Assembly (NCBI GenBank): GCA_947367855.1
Contig: CANBFE010000017.1
Span: 14,270-78,269 of the forward strand
Length of the DNA: 64,000 nucleotides
Reading direction: 5' to 3'
DNA from: an uncultured Lachnospiraceae bacterium
GTDB lineage: Bacteria > Bacillota > Clostridia > Lachnospirales > Lachnospiraceae
In this document: positions 34,014-42,423 of the stretch, piece after piece
Layout of the letters: every line of letters starts with the position of its first letter
Numbering within the stretch: the first letter of the stretch is position 1
Position numbers and translations under genes: made by a program
The notes under the pieces: generated by a model
Database searches by the model: none
The model's input: the letters and a program-made list of their open reading frames with translations, nothing else
What the model was told of the DNA's origin: nothing

Positions 34014-35630
34014 ATGAAAATAAAGAATCTGGCGTCTTTTTCTGCAGCGGCCCTTTTACTGGTTTTATTTGGGCCGGTTTTCGGCTATACCATATTTGTG
34101 GGCAATAAGATGAATTACAATGAAATACATAAAATAGAAGCTCTGTATTCCAATCCCATTCTGCTGTTGTTTGCCCTGGGAGCGCTGCTTTTATTTGTGG
34201 TTCTCTACATTCTTCTGGATAAAATTCCTTTGAACAGATATACCAAAACGGGAACCGTGCTTTTCTGCCTGTTTGCCAGCGTTCTGTTTTATGTGTTTAA
34301 GGTGGAAAGCTCCAAATGCATCGCTTTTTACGGGGGATGGGACTGCGGTTCTGTGGCAAATTCTGCCCGGTGGATGTATGAGGGAGAGGGCATAGGAAGC
34401 GGAGATTATTATTATATTTACAGCAATAATGTGCCTATTACCTGGCTGCTGTATGTCTTATACAGGTTTACCAGTTCCTGGTCCGGTTATCCTTACAATC
34501 CGGAGTTTATCTGGATTCAGTTCCAGTGTCTGATGTTTGCCATAGCCGTTTTTTTCTCTGTTATGACTGTATATATGGTCAGCAGGAAGATTGCTCCCAC
34601 CATATTGACTTTACTGACCAGTGTGGTTGTACTGGGGCTGTGTCCCTGGCAGATCATTCCCTATACGGACGGCAGCAGCATTGCCTTTCCTGTTCTGGTT
34701 TTATTCCTGTATGTGGCATTCCGCCGTGTGGAGAATAAAAGCAGATATCTGATCTGGCTGCTGATGGTATTTGCAGGGGTTATAGGGGGAATTCTGAAGG
34801 CTACCGGTTACATTGCCCTGATTGCGGTTCTTGGCGTGGATTTTCTGTGGCTTTTGTTTGGGAAGGAGTCCATGATCAGCAGGCTGAAAAAGCTGGGGCT
34901 GCGCATGGCGTTGGTGGTGTGCGGATATGTTCTGGCCGTATGGTGCAGGTCCGGTATGTACAGCGATCTGGATTATGTGCCTGACTATGATCTGCAGATG
35001 ACATGGAGCAATTATTTCTATAACGGTCTGAATGAGCTTACCACAGGCGCCTGCTCCGGGGACGGTCTGGTGATAGCGCGGGCATATGCAGGTTATACCA
35101 GAAAATTCCGGCAGTACATTGAGCTGCATTATGCCAAGGACAGGATACTGGAGAAAGGTCTGGACGGCATGATCGATTTCTGGCTGCGCAAGCAGGTTAT
35201 GAATTTCAATGACGGCACCTTCAGCTGGTTTCAGGAAGGATTTTTCCATGCCTGGGATTATCCGGATATTACGGACAGCAAATGGAAGGAACCTTTGCGG
35301 GATTTTTACTGGCAGGAGGGCCCGGATTATAAAACATTCGTTACATGGAGTCAGGGAACCTGGATTTTTATTCTCACCGGGATTCTGGCAGAGGCGTTCT
35401 ATGTGGCAATATCCGTATGGACCAAAAAACAGGATACGGAAAACCGGTCCGTTCATACGCTGATTGTGGTAATGTTTCTGGGTGGATTTTTGTTTGTGAT
35501 GCTTTTTGAGGGAAGGGCCAGATATCTGCTGAACCTGGTTCCTGTGTTTATCACCATGGCAATGTTCGGATTCAGCGAAACTGCCCGGGGGATTGAAAAA
35601 CTTGCAGCAAGGCTGAGAACCAAAATTTAA
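34014..35630 (+). CDS. Polytopic membrane protein, GT-C glycosyltransferase-like
   Basis: A 538-residue protein with 10-12 hydrophobic spans. A loop between the second and third groups of spans has Asp and Trp clusters (FYGGWDCGSVANSARW), and the last spans contain FEGRARYLLNLVPVFITMA. Family knowledge: GT-C enzymes of the GT39/PMT superfamily put an acidic loop after the first span and an [E/D]-x-R-Y motif near the end, and both occur here. That would make it a lipid-linked-sugar transferase acting outside the membrane, on wall polymers or proteins. It could also be a membrane protein of unrelated function. ACAGGAG lies before the start. Confidence 0.7.
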   Translation: MKIKNLASFSAAALLLVLFGPVFGYTIFVGNKMNYNEIHKIEALYSNPILLLFALGALLLFVVLYILLDKIPLNRYTKTGTVLFCLFASVLFYVFKVESSKCIAFYGGWDCGSVANSARWMYEGEGIGSGDYYYIYSNNVPITWLLYVLYRFTSSWSGYPYNPEFIWIQFQCLMFAIAVFFSVMTVYMVSRKIAPTILTLLTSVVVLGLCPWQIIPYTDGSSIAFPVLVLFLYVAFRRVENKSRYLIWLLMVFAGVIGGILKATGYIALIAVLGVDFLWLLFGKESMISRLKKLGLRMALVVCGYVLAVWCRSGMYSDLDYVPDYDLQMTWSNYFYNGLNELTTGACSGDGLVIARAYAGYTRKFRQYIELHYAKDRILEKGLDGMIDFWLRKQVMNFNDGTFSWFQEGFFHAWDYPDITDSKWKEPLRDFYWQEGPDYKTFVTWSQGTWIFILTGILAEAFYVAISVWTKKQDTENRSVHTLIVVMFLGGFLFVMLFEGRARYLLNLVPVFITMAMFGFSETARGIEKLAARLRTKI

Positions 35631-35644
35631 CATTTTGACAGGTA

Positions 35645-35681
35645 CAGAGAACAAATGGATGTGGAAGTCCGTTTGTTCTTC
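35645..35681. repeat. Imperfect hairpin before galK
   Basis: ACAGAGAACAAATGGA pairs with TCCGTTTGTTCTTCTGT around a short loop, with one bulge and one G-T pair. It lies 15 bp past the GT-C-like gene and 60 bp before galK. It may terminate the first transcript; there is no T-run after it. A -10-like TATAAT follows at 35686-35691, which could start the galK transcript. Confidence 0.4.
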
Positions 35682-35740
35682 TGTGTATAATGGAGTTATA
35701 AGGAAAGTACAGCCCCTGGAGCGGGCGGATAGGAGAGGGT

Positions 35741-36904
35741 ATGAAAAACGAAATTTTACAGAAGTTCAAAGAAGTATTCGGGGATGCAGAGGGTGTGAAG
35801 ACTTATTTTGCGCCGGGCAGGGTCAATCTGATCGGGGAGCATACGGATTATAACGGCGGACATGTATTTCCCTGTGCGCTGACCATAGGAACCTATGGAG
35901 CGGCACGGAAGAGGACGGATAACAGACTGCGTTTTTATTCCATGAATTTCGGAAAACTGGGAGTCATTGAGTCCTCTCTTGAGGATCTGGTTCCTTCCAG
36001 GGAGGCCGGATGGACCAATTATCCCAAGGGAGTTATGTGGGCCTTTGGCGAGAAGGGAATGAAGATTCCTGGAGGCATGGATCTGCTGTTGTACGGCAAT
36101 ATTCCCAATGGTTCGGGATTGTCATCTTCAGCTTCCGTGGAGATTCTCACGGGATATATTTTAAAGGATTTCTTTGGATTTGATGTGACAAACCAGGATC
36201 TGGCTCTTATCGGACAGTATGCGGAGAATCAGTATAATAAGGTCAACTGCGGGATAATGGACCAGTTTGCCATAGCCATGGGAAAGAAAAATCAGGCTAT
36301 TTTCCTGGATACGGCTGATCTGTCCTTTGAGTATGCGCCCATTGTGCTGGAGGGGGCAAAGATCGTCATTGCCAGCAGCAATAAAAAGCGTGGACTGGGT
36401 GATTCCAAGTACAATGAGCGCAGAAGCGAATGCGAGGAAGCGTTGGCAGAGCTGCAGACGGTGGTGGATATTAAGACTCTGGGAGATCTGGACGAAGAGA
36501 CTTTTGAGCAATATAAATCTGCCATACAGAGCGATGTGCGCAGAAAAAGGGCCAGACATGCGGTTTACGAGAACCGTCGCACCATCCGGGCTGTGGAGGC
36601 CCTGAAAGCCAATGATGTGACGCTGTTTGGCCAGTTGATGAATGCTTCCCATGTATCCCTGCGGGATGATTATGAGGTGACGGGTGTGGAACTGGATACC
36701 CTTGTGGAAGAGGCCTGGAAGATTGACGGCGTTATCGGTTCCAGAATGACAGGGGCAGGTTTCGGAGGCTGCACGGTGAGCCTTGTAAAGGATGAGTCCA
36801 TTGACACTTTCATTGAGGAAGTGGGAAAGGCCTATGAGAGCAAAATAGGTTATGGGGCGGATTTCTATGTGGTGGAGATCGGAGATGGTCCAAGTGAGAT
36901 CTGA
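35741..36904 (+). CDS. galK: Galactokinase
   Basis: A 387-residue GHMP-family kinase that makes galactose-1-phosphate from galactose and ATP in the Leloir pathway. The galactokinase signature GRVNLIGEHTDYNGG is near residues 27-41, the ATP-binding motif is PNGSGLSSSASVE, and the third GHMP motif is RMTGAGFGGCTVSLV. ATAGGAGAGGG lies before the ATG. No galT or galE lies nearby, so the gene stands alone. It makes sense together with the beta-galactosidase on the other side of the origin. Confidence 0.96.
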   Translation: MKNEILQKFKEVFGDAEGVKTYFAPGRVNLIGEHTDYNGGHVFPCALTIGTYGAARKRTDNRLRFYSMNFGKLGVIESSLEDLVPSREAGWTNYPKGVMWAFGEKGMKIPGGMDLLLYGNIPNGSGLSSSASVEILTGYILKDFFGFDVTNQDLALIGQYAENQYNKVNCGIMDQFAIAMGKKNQAIFLDTADLSFEYAPIVLEGAKIVIASSNKKRGLGDSKYNERRSECEEALAELQTVVDIKTLGDLDEETFEQYKSAIQSDVRRKRARHAVYENRRTIRAVEALKANDVTLFGQLMNASHVSLRDDYEVTGVELDTLVEEAWKIDGVIGSRMTGAGFGGCTVSLVKDESIDTFIEEVGKAYESKIGYGADFYVVEIGDGPSEI

Positions 36905-36951
36905 GATATCCGGGGAATACATAAAAAAATCTTCTCTTCTATACGTTTGTA

Positions 36952-36960
36952 TGCTATAAT
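36952..36960 (+). promoter_or_regulatory. Extended -10 promoter of the XRE-cupin gene
   Basis: TGC followed by TATAAT (36955-36960), an extended -10. The -35 region is poor (TTCTCT around 36932). The start codon is 98 bp downstream, leaving a leader that holds a hairpin. Confidence 0.55.
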
Positions 36961-36982
36961 GTATTTATGCTTGATACCAACA

Positions 36983-37011
36983 CTGCAGGAATCGTGAAGC
37001 GGTTCCTGCAG
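36983..37011 (+). repeat. Leader hairpin of the XRE-cupin gene
   Basis: A perfect 9-bp inverted repeat, CTGCAGGAA (36983-36991) with TTCCTGCAG (37003-37011), in the 5' leader. It has no T-run. It could be an operator for the regulator's own gene or an RNA stability element. Confidence 0.4.
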
Positions 37012-37057
37012 GATACTGTGTTATATAGAAGAGCACAGACTGATGCAGGGAGAAGAA

Positions 37058-37615
37058 ATGGAACAGATTTCATGGATAATAGGAGAGCATCTGAGGGAAA
37101 TCAGAAATACACGTCAGATGACCCTGGAAGATGTGGCAAAATTAACAGGCGTCAGCAAACCCATGTTAGGACAGATAGAGCGAGGACAATCCTCCCCTAC
37201 CATCAATACTTTGTGGAAGATATCCACCGGACTGAAGATACCTTTGTCCTGTTTTTACAGGCAGCAGGAGAATTCCATGATTCTGGCAAAGGTAAAAGAC
37301 ATTACCCCTATTTCAAAAGATGACGGCAAAATGAGGGCATATCCGCTGTTTGCATTTGAGCCCATGCGGAATGTGGAAGTCTACTACATAGAGTTAGACG
37401 GAAATGCAGTTCATTCTGCGGAACCTCATATCAAAAGCGTGGAAGAGTATGTTCTTATGGTAACTGGTAATCTGCAGATTACCGCTGGAGAGAAGGATAC
37501 GATACTGACGGAGAAGCAGGCCCTGTGTTTTCAGGCGGATGTTCCACATATATACAGGAATTGTTCTCATGAGATATGTACCTTTTACGATGTAGTTTTT
37601 TATGCGCCTGAATAG
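37058..37615 (+). CDS. XRE-family transcriptional regulator with cupin domain
   Basis: A 185-residue two-domain regulator. The N-terminal helix-turn-helix is clear (MTLEDVAKLTGVSKPMLGQIERG). The C-terminal half is a cupin (about 115-180: SVEEYVLMVTGNLQITAGEK ... ALCFQADVPHIYRN), a usual small-molecule sensor. An in-frame ATG at 37043 would add five residues, but AGGGAGA at 37047-37053 fits the ATG at 37058. This type often controls amino-acid or polyamine metabolism or transporters; the target here is unknown. Confidence 0.9.
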   Translation: MEQISWIIGEHLREIRNTRQMTLEDVAKLTGVSKPMLGQIERGQSSPTINTLWKISTGLKIPLSCFYRQQENSMILAKVKDITPISKDDGKMRAYPLFAFEPMRNVEVYYIELDGNAVHSAEPHIKSVEEYVLMVTGNLQITAGEKDTILTEKQALCFQADVPHIYRNCSHEICTFYDVVFYAPE

Positions 37616-37652
37616 GGCGAAAAATGAGCGTTCCATTGTCCAATTGCGCCAC

Positions 37653-38411
37653 TTATTCTGATTTTAAATAGGTGTTAGAAAGTACTTTCAGAATATCTTC
37701 CTTTGTTCTTGAAAGTCCAAGTTGTTTTGTATTTATGTCTTCTTGTTGCATAGCATGCAGAAACATCTGCATGTCCTTATATATTTCAGAAGTTACATTA
37801 ATTCTTGTGTTTTGAGCAAGCAAAACTGATAGACGGAAAATATCATTTTTGTGTTTTCGAATATTTTTACTATCTACATTTTCACCAATGGATTTTCTGT
37901 TCATCAGGTCAAGCCATGCTTTTGCTTTGAAAGGGATCAGATAACCGGCATCTAAAATTGGAATACCGTCAATCTGTATTCTTCCATGAAGAAGAAATTC
38001 GTAATACTCATTATTCAACAGGATTGCTGATAAACTGGAAATATCATCATCTATGGGGAGCGGCGTTAAAGTGGCGCTTTCCGGTAGCATGAGAGTATCC
38101 ATCCGACGTGCAAAAAGTTCGATCATAAACGGACATCCAGGATTTATGGGGTTGGAAAATCGGTAAAACTGTGGCAGACCAGTACTTTTGTTCTGATGTT
38201 TATATCCTGCCTGAATAATATACTCCCAGAAATGCTTTCCGAATTCAGGGGTAACTGCTTCGATGATAAGAACCAGATCGATGTCTTTTGTAGCACGAAA
38301 GTCCAAACCTTCACTGGACATCAATAGATCACATGCAGTGCCGCCAATAATTGTATATTGTTGTTCATAACCTTTAAACCATTCCTGAAAATTTATAAGT
38401 CCTGTAACCAT
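37653..38411 (-). CDS. AbiEii-like nucleotidyltransferase (putative toxin)
   Basis: A 252-residue protein with a DNA polymerase beta-type nucleotidyltransferase core. IIGGTACDLL (Gly23-Gly24) is followed by RATKDIDLVL (Asp43, Asp45), and a likely third acidic residue is Glu98 in FMIELFARR. This is the layout of AbiEii/AbiGii proteins, toxins of type IV toxin-antitoxin and phage-abortive systems (family knowledge). The start overlaps the stop of the winged-helix gene by one base (TAATG), so the pair is translated together. The DNA is more AT-rich than its neighbours, which suggests transfer. A plain metabolic nucleotidyltransferase is possible but fits the context less well. Confidence 0.75.
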   Translation of the reverse strand: MVTGLINFQEWFKGYEQQYTIIGGTACDLLMSSEGLDFRATKDIDLVLIIEAVTPEFGKHFWEYIIQAGYKHQNKSTGLPQFYRFSNPINPGCPFMIELFARRMDTLMLPESATLTPLPIDDDISSLSAILLNNEYYEFLLHGRIQIDGIPILDAGYLIPFKAKAWLDLMNRKSIGENVDSKNIRKHKNDIFRLSVLLAQNTRINVTSEIYKDMQMFLHAMQQEDINTKQLGLSRTKEDILKVLSNTYLKSE

Positions 38412-39355
38412 TAGGAAACCTCCAAAATATTATTTATTAGTATATCAACTGCTTCTTCGATACGCTCATCAGGGTTATCCCTTAGGGATATGGCAAGAGA
38501 AAGAGGGTCTACTGTACCATTTCCAGATAGAATATCGGGATCATATTTCCATAGTTCAACTTTAATCTGTGCAGAAGCATCTATTAGAACGTCCGTTCCA
38601 ATAGCCCCTTCCTTTTTTCCATTTACTGCATAACAGAGAATGTCGGGTGGATTTATCATACTCATCTGAGACAGGGCAGACATACCGGCTATTCGCATTG
38701 TCGACCGAGGGGTCTGTTTATCTGCATATATTGTTTTTTGGACAGGAGAGATAAGATAAGGCTGCATCTTATCATACAACTCACGCGCTGTATATTTTCC
38801 AGTCAGTTTTTTTTTGACACCATCTTTTTCAGTAGTGAAAAAAGTGGTTTGTTCTAACTGACGGACTGCCCGTGTGACAGTCATTGCAGAAAATCCCAGT
38901 TGTTTGCCTGCATCATTCATATAGATCTGTTTTTTTTTCTGATATAGATAGTAAAAGAATAAAACCTGAGCAGATGGTTGTAATTTTTCTCTTTTAACGC
39001 TTTCGGCACTAAATTTATTCTGCAGTGCAATACCCAGGAAAGGGAGATAAATCTGTTTTTCCGGAACAATGAATGGTATATGCGCTGAGAGCATATATTG
39101 TAGTCGGCTCCGACTTATATTTTTTAGAATAATTACTACAGGGAGTGGTTCCAGTTTTTGAATCTTTATAATTTGTTTTTTTACGGAAGCTAATTGGTCA
39201 AGTTCTGTTTTAGGGTATAAAAAAAGTGTCTTAACTGAATCAAGAGTAGCCTGCTGAAAGTCATAACGATCCAACAGGTGATAAGGAAGGTTATTGGTAT
39301 ATTTCCATGGTTGATAATAAACTTTAAGTCCAAGTGTATTTTCAATATAGTCCAT
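38411..39355 (-). CDS. Winged-helix protein, AbiEi-like partner of the nucleotidyltransferase
   Basis: A 314-residue protein. The middle (about 130-190) carries a winged helix-turn-helix (IYMNDAGKQLGFSAMTVTRA). The N-terminal 120 residues are unlike common regulators, and the C-terminal part (GMSALSQMSMINPPDILCYA) could bind the partner. In AbiE-type systems the first gene is a winged-helix antitoxin that represses its own promoter; position, order and length fit. AAAGGAGG lies before the ATG. The promoter overlaps a palindrome. I see no strong sequence signature for AbiEi itself, so the name is by analogy. Confidence 0.7.
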   Translation of the reverse strand: MDYIENTLGLKVYYQPWKYTNNLPYHLLDRYDFQQATLDSVKTLFLYPKTELDQLASVKKQIIKIQKLEPLPVVIILKNISRSRLQYMLSAHIPFIVPEKQIYLPFLGIALQNKFSAESVKREKLQPSAQVLFFYYLYQKKKQIYMNDAGKQLGFSAMTVTRAVRQLEQTTFFTTEKDGVKKKLTGKYTARELYDKMQPYLISPVQKTIYADKQTPRSTMRIAGMSALSQMSMINPPDILCYAVNGKKEGAIGTDVLIDASAQIKVELWKYDPDILSGNGTVDPLSLAISLRDNPDERIEEAVDILINNILEVS

Positions 39356-39373
39356 AGTATCCTCCTTTATTTT

Positions 39374-39416
39374 ATTTTAACTTATTAAATGTTAAAAGTC
39401 AACTTTTATGTTAAAA
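39374..39416 (-). promoter_or_regulatory. Promoter and operator of the putative toxin-antitoxin pair
   Basis: On the minus strand, TTGACT (39397-39402), a 17-bp spacer and TAAAAT (39374-39379). The palindrome AAAAGTCAACTTTT (39394-39407) covers the -35 hexamer, and the 9-mer ATGTTAAAA is repeated directly on either side (39389-39397, 39408-39416). This is a good layout for autorepression by the winged-helix protein. Confidence 0.65.
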
Positions 39417-39431
39417 AGAAAATAAATGGAC

Positions 39432-40400
39432 TTAATTTTTTATAATTCCATGACTGCAGAAATAATCAAGCCAGAGGGAATCATATTTCCCCAGCAGATG
39501 AACCTCATCCCATGTATAATCAGGATTCAGGTTTCCGGTATCGTCAGTGACAAGCTCGTTAATATCCAGATAGAAAATGTTTTGGCTGTCTGCCAGTTCG
39601 GCTATGCGGTCGTTGCGCTCCTGTATGTTGGGGTTGTTGAAAATAGGGTCCGATTCCGACTTGCTTTGTTTTACATACATGATGCCACAGACATAGATAA
39701 TGGCATCCGGCTGCAGCTCTCTCAGGCGGCAAACTGCTTCTTCATAGGCTTTCATAAAGGAATCCACATTTCCTGTGCCCATTTCGTTGATTCCGATCTC
39801 CAGATATATTTTTCCGAAGCTGCGTTTCTGCAGCGCTTCCTCTATGGTGAGGGACTGACCCTCCTCTTCCTCGGCCTTGCACTGGAACATATTGTAGATG
39901 GTCATGCCGTTTTCCGCATAATAGGTAAAATTGTCCCAACCGGAGTAAAGCTCTACGCCGGTTACCCTGGAATCACCAATAAACAGGGCATCGTCAAAGT
40001 ATTCCCGGGTCACATTGGTGAATTCATATTGTAGAGGTTCTGTCTGGGGTATGTCGTTTTCTGTCAGCGGGGTATCCGGAGGCAGGGAATCTTCCGGCGC
40101 ACTGGCAGAAGGCGTTTCGGACTGAATCGTTTCTGTTTCCGTTTCCGCGCCGTCAGAGGGGACAGGGAGATCTTCCGTGTCCGGCTGCGTTGCGGAAGGT
40201 ATGGGGGAATTGCCGGAAACCATAGTTGAATTGCCGGAATTCCAGGGATTATCGTGATGTGCCAGATTTTGTATCAATATGGAGACCGCAGGCTGGGACC
40301 AACGGACAGTATGAGTCGTGATAAAGGAAAAGAGGCTCGCGCAGGCCATGCTCAGCGTAATTGCTGCTAATAGAGGGGTGGAATGCTTTTGTTTTTTCAT
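39432..40400 (-). CDS. SGNH/GDSL-family hydrolase, membrane-anchored
   Basis: A 322-residue protein with one N-terminal membrane span (about 10-30), a Ser/Thr/Pro/Glu-rich linker (55-120) and an extracellular SGNH esterase fold. Catalytic blocks: Ser144 in LFIGDSRV, Asn205 in IGINEMGTG, and Asp298/His301 in WDEVH. The GxND block has Glu after Asn, a variant seen in AlgX/PatB-like acetyltransferase partners. It lies 64 bp downstream of an MBOAT gene in the same direction. Together they probably move acetyl groups onto a surface polysaccharide (inference from the pairing known for alginate and peptidoglycan O-acetylation). Confidence 0.87.
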   Translation of the reverse strand: MKKQKHSTPLLAAITLSMACASLFSFITTHTVRWSQPAVSILIQNLAHHDNPWNSGNSTMVSGNSPIPSATQPDTEDLPVPSDGAETETETIQSETPSASAPEDSLPPDTPLTENDIPQTEPLQYEFTNVTREYFDDALFIGDSRVTGVELYSGWDNFTYYAENGMTIYNMFQCKAEEEEGQSLTIEEALQKRSFGKIYLEIGINEMGTGNVDSFMKAYEEAVCRLRELQPDAIIYVCGIMYVKQSKSESDPIFNNPNIQERNDRIAELADSQNIFYLDINELVTDDTGNLNPDYTWDEVHLLGKYDSLWLDYFCSHGIIKN

Positions 40401-40464
40401 TGGTATACTCCTGTCTATGTAAAAACTACAATGTTATAATAAATTTGTGAATGGCTTTAAAATA

Positions 40465-41796
40465 TCAGAAGCCCAGGTACAGGAACGGATTGTGAAGCCC
40501 GTTTACGATGCGGTATACACATACCCAGAACAGAAAAAACAGAATACCCTTTGCCACAGGAGTATTCCAGAATTTTTTCCAAAGGTAATCTGCCACGGGA
40601 CTGGACACTGCCAGGGCTGCCAGGAAAAATCCCAGGTAGGTTTTTCCATGATAAATCCAGTCTGATGGATTCACTGCAATGCCGCTGCCCCAAAAAGGAA
40701 AGAGGCGGGTAAAATAGATTCCCAGACTGTTCAGGTCGGTAATGGCAAAAATTACCCATGTCAGAGGTATCAGGAACCACACATACATACGGGAAAGCAG
40801 TTTATGGGCATTGAGGAATTTTCCAAGACAGAATTTTTCCAGTGTAATAAACAATCCCAGGACCAGTCCCCACAAAAGAAAGTTCCAGGTTATTCCATGC
40901 CATATTCCCGTTAAAATCCATACGGCAAACAGATTAAAACAGGTGCGGAAAGCGCCTGACCTGCTTCCGCCCAGAGGAATGTACAGGTAATCACGGAACC
41001 ACCGTCCCAGTGACATATGCCACCTGCGGTAGTATTCGCTGATGCTCCTGGAACGGTAAGGATGATCAAAATTCTGTGGCAGGTCAAATCCCAGCATGCT
41101 GCCCAGTCCCACAGCCATCAGGCTATATCCCTGAAAATCAAAAAAAAGCTGCACGGAATAGGCGGCAGCCCCCATCCAGGCCAATGGAGTGGAAATGCTT
41201 TCAAAGCCAACGGTCTGTATATTACGCCACAGTATTCCTACGGTATCCGCTATCAGAATCTTAAAGGAAAGCCCCAGAATTGTCAGGGATAAACCATATT
41301 CCATCTTTTTTGCACTGTATTTCCGTCTTCGCATCTGTCCTGTGGTGTCCGCATAAGACGTGATGGGACCGGACAGAAGCTTGGGGAACATGGCGGTAAA
41401 GGCTCCCAGTTCTGTGAGACTCCGAGCCGGTTTTTCCCGGCGGAGCCAGACATCAATGTCCATGGACAGCAGGGTAAAGGTATAAAAACTGATACCGGGA
41501 GGAAGTGCGTCAGCCCCGTATTTAAAATAGCAGAGCTGCCCCACATTAAAAATTACAGCCAAAAAAAGCCATACCCTGTTTGAACTGAAATCCATCAGAC
41601 AGGTAAGCGCATAATTCACGATTATGGAAATTGACAGGACCACGGCGCCAACAGGACTGGACAGACCGCAGAACAGAATACCTGACACAAACAGGATTCC
41701 GTTCCTGTATTTCACGGGACACAAAAAATAAAGAACAAAAAATAAAGGAAGAAAGCGGAATAAAAAGTTCAGGTCCGTAAATCCCACTTCAACCAC
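40465..41796 (-). CDS. MBOAT-family O-acyltransferase (AlgI/DltB-like)
   Basis: A 443-residue polytopic membrane protein. The family core is clear: RRWHMSLGRWFRDYLYIPLGG (split here as RRWHMSLGRWFRDY and LYIPLGG) with His260, and the catalytic His300 in LTGIWHGITWNFLLWG. These proteins pass an acyl group across the membrane to an SGNH partner outside, which fits the next gene. The start codon is GTG, directly after GAGGGGG. A GTG three codons further in has better spacing, so the exact start is uncertain. No dltA or dltC lies nearby, so D-alanylation of teichoic acid is unlikely. Confidence 0.93.
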   Translation of the reverse strand: MVEVGFTDLNFLFRFLPLFFVLYFLCPVKYRNGILFVSGILFCGLSSPVGAVVLSISIIVNYALTCLMDFSSNRVWLFLAVIFNVGQLCYFKYGADALPPGISFYTFTLLSMDIDVWLRREKPARSLTELGAFTAMFPKLLSGPITSYADTTGQMRRRKYSAKKMEYGLSLTILGLSFKILIADTVGILWRNIQTVGFESISTPLAWMGAAAYSVQLFFDFQGYSLMAVGLGSMLGFDLPQNFDHPYRSRSISEYYRRWHMSLGRWFRDYLYIPLGGSRSGAFRTCFNLFAVWILTGIWHGITWNFLLWGLVLGLFITLEKFCLGKFLNAHKLLSRMYVWFLIPLTWVIFAITDLNSLGIYFTRLFPFWGSGIAVNPSDWIYHGKTYLGFFLAALAVSSPVADYLWKKFWNTPVAKGILFFLFWVCVYRIVNGLHNPFLYLGF

Positions 41797-41875
41797 ACCC
41801 CCTCGTTTTCTTTTCTATCTACAGCATACGGGAAAATATCATCAGAAAAACATCATTTTTGCATCATAGTTGCAT

Positions 41876-41900
41876 AAAAAATGCAGGCCGTAACCTGCAT
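41876..41900 (-). terminator. Terminator of the 87-residue coiled-coil gene
   Basis: ATGCAGG (41881-41887) pairs with CCTGCAT (41894-41900). On the minus strand the stem runs into six T's (complement of 41875-41880). It lies 25 bp past the stop codon at 41925. Confidence 0.75.
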
Positions 41901-41924
41901 TTCTTCATTCTGTTCATTACTATT

Positions 41925-42188
41925 CTATTTTAGTGTTGTCTTTGCCTTCAGGCGGGTGATGTCCCCCATTCTCTCCAGATAAGCCTGCTCCTTCTCCTGA
42001 TTGATGACATTCCGAAGTTCCTTCAGTTCATTTTCTATTCCATCCATCTTCAGCAACACATCGTTGGTGTCGAATTTAGCGGAGGACCCTTTGGATCCCT
42101 TGTCACTGAGTTTCTTATAAAGCTTTTCCGTTTCTTTGTGCAGGCGTTTGGCCTGTTTCCTCACATTTTTCTTTAGACGCAGAATCAT
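41925..42188 (-). CDS. Small basic coiled-coil protein, unknown function
   Basis: An 87-residue charged helical protein (RLKKNVRKQAKRLHKETEKL ... MDGIENELKELRNVINQEKE). No membrane span, signal peptide or known motif is visible. The ATG has no good ribosome-binding site: the nearest GGAGG is more than 30 bp upstream, with an in-frame stop in between. A promoter and a terminator flank it, which supports a real gene. It is divergent from the metallo-hydrolase gene. Function cannot be assigned. Confidence 0.6.
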   Translation of the reverse strand: MILRLKKNVRKQAKRLHKETEKLYKKLSDKGSKGSSAKFDTNDVLLKMDGIENELKELRNVINQEKEQAYLERMGDITRLKAKTTLK

Positions 42189-42250
42189 ACTTTTACTGTT
42201 AACCGGAATTTAGTTAACGCCCTCCTTTCTGTTGGTTTTATCCTTTTATT

Positions 42251-42279
42251 ATCATATTCCATTTTGGGTTTATCGTCAA
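42251..42279 (-). promoter_or_regulatory. Promoter of the small coiled-coil gene
   Basis: On the minus strand, TTGACG (42274-42279), a 17-bp spacer and TATGAT (42251-42256), about 60 bp before the start codon. Confidence 0.6.
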
Positions 42280-42338
42280 GGATATTGACAATGTTTATTG
42301 TTTACAGATAATAAAAATACGATTAATTAATCACAGTA

Positions 42339-42367
42339 TTGACAGGTAATTTATGGCATTGTAAAAT
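42339..42367 (+). promoter_or_regulatory. Promoter of the metallo-hydrolase gene
   Basis: TTGACA (42339-42344), a 17-bp spacer and TAAAAT (42362-42367). The predicted transcript starts near 42374, just past the in-frame ATG at 42370, so translation should begin at the second ATG (42424). A second possible pair lies upstream (TTGACA 42285-42290, GATAAT 42307-42312). Confidence 0.75.
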
Positions 42368-42423
42368 AAATGCGGTTTTTGAGTCAGGGGAAGGAAATTG
42401 ACCACAGGAGGATACAGAGTTCA

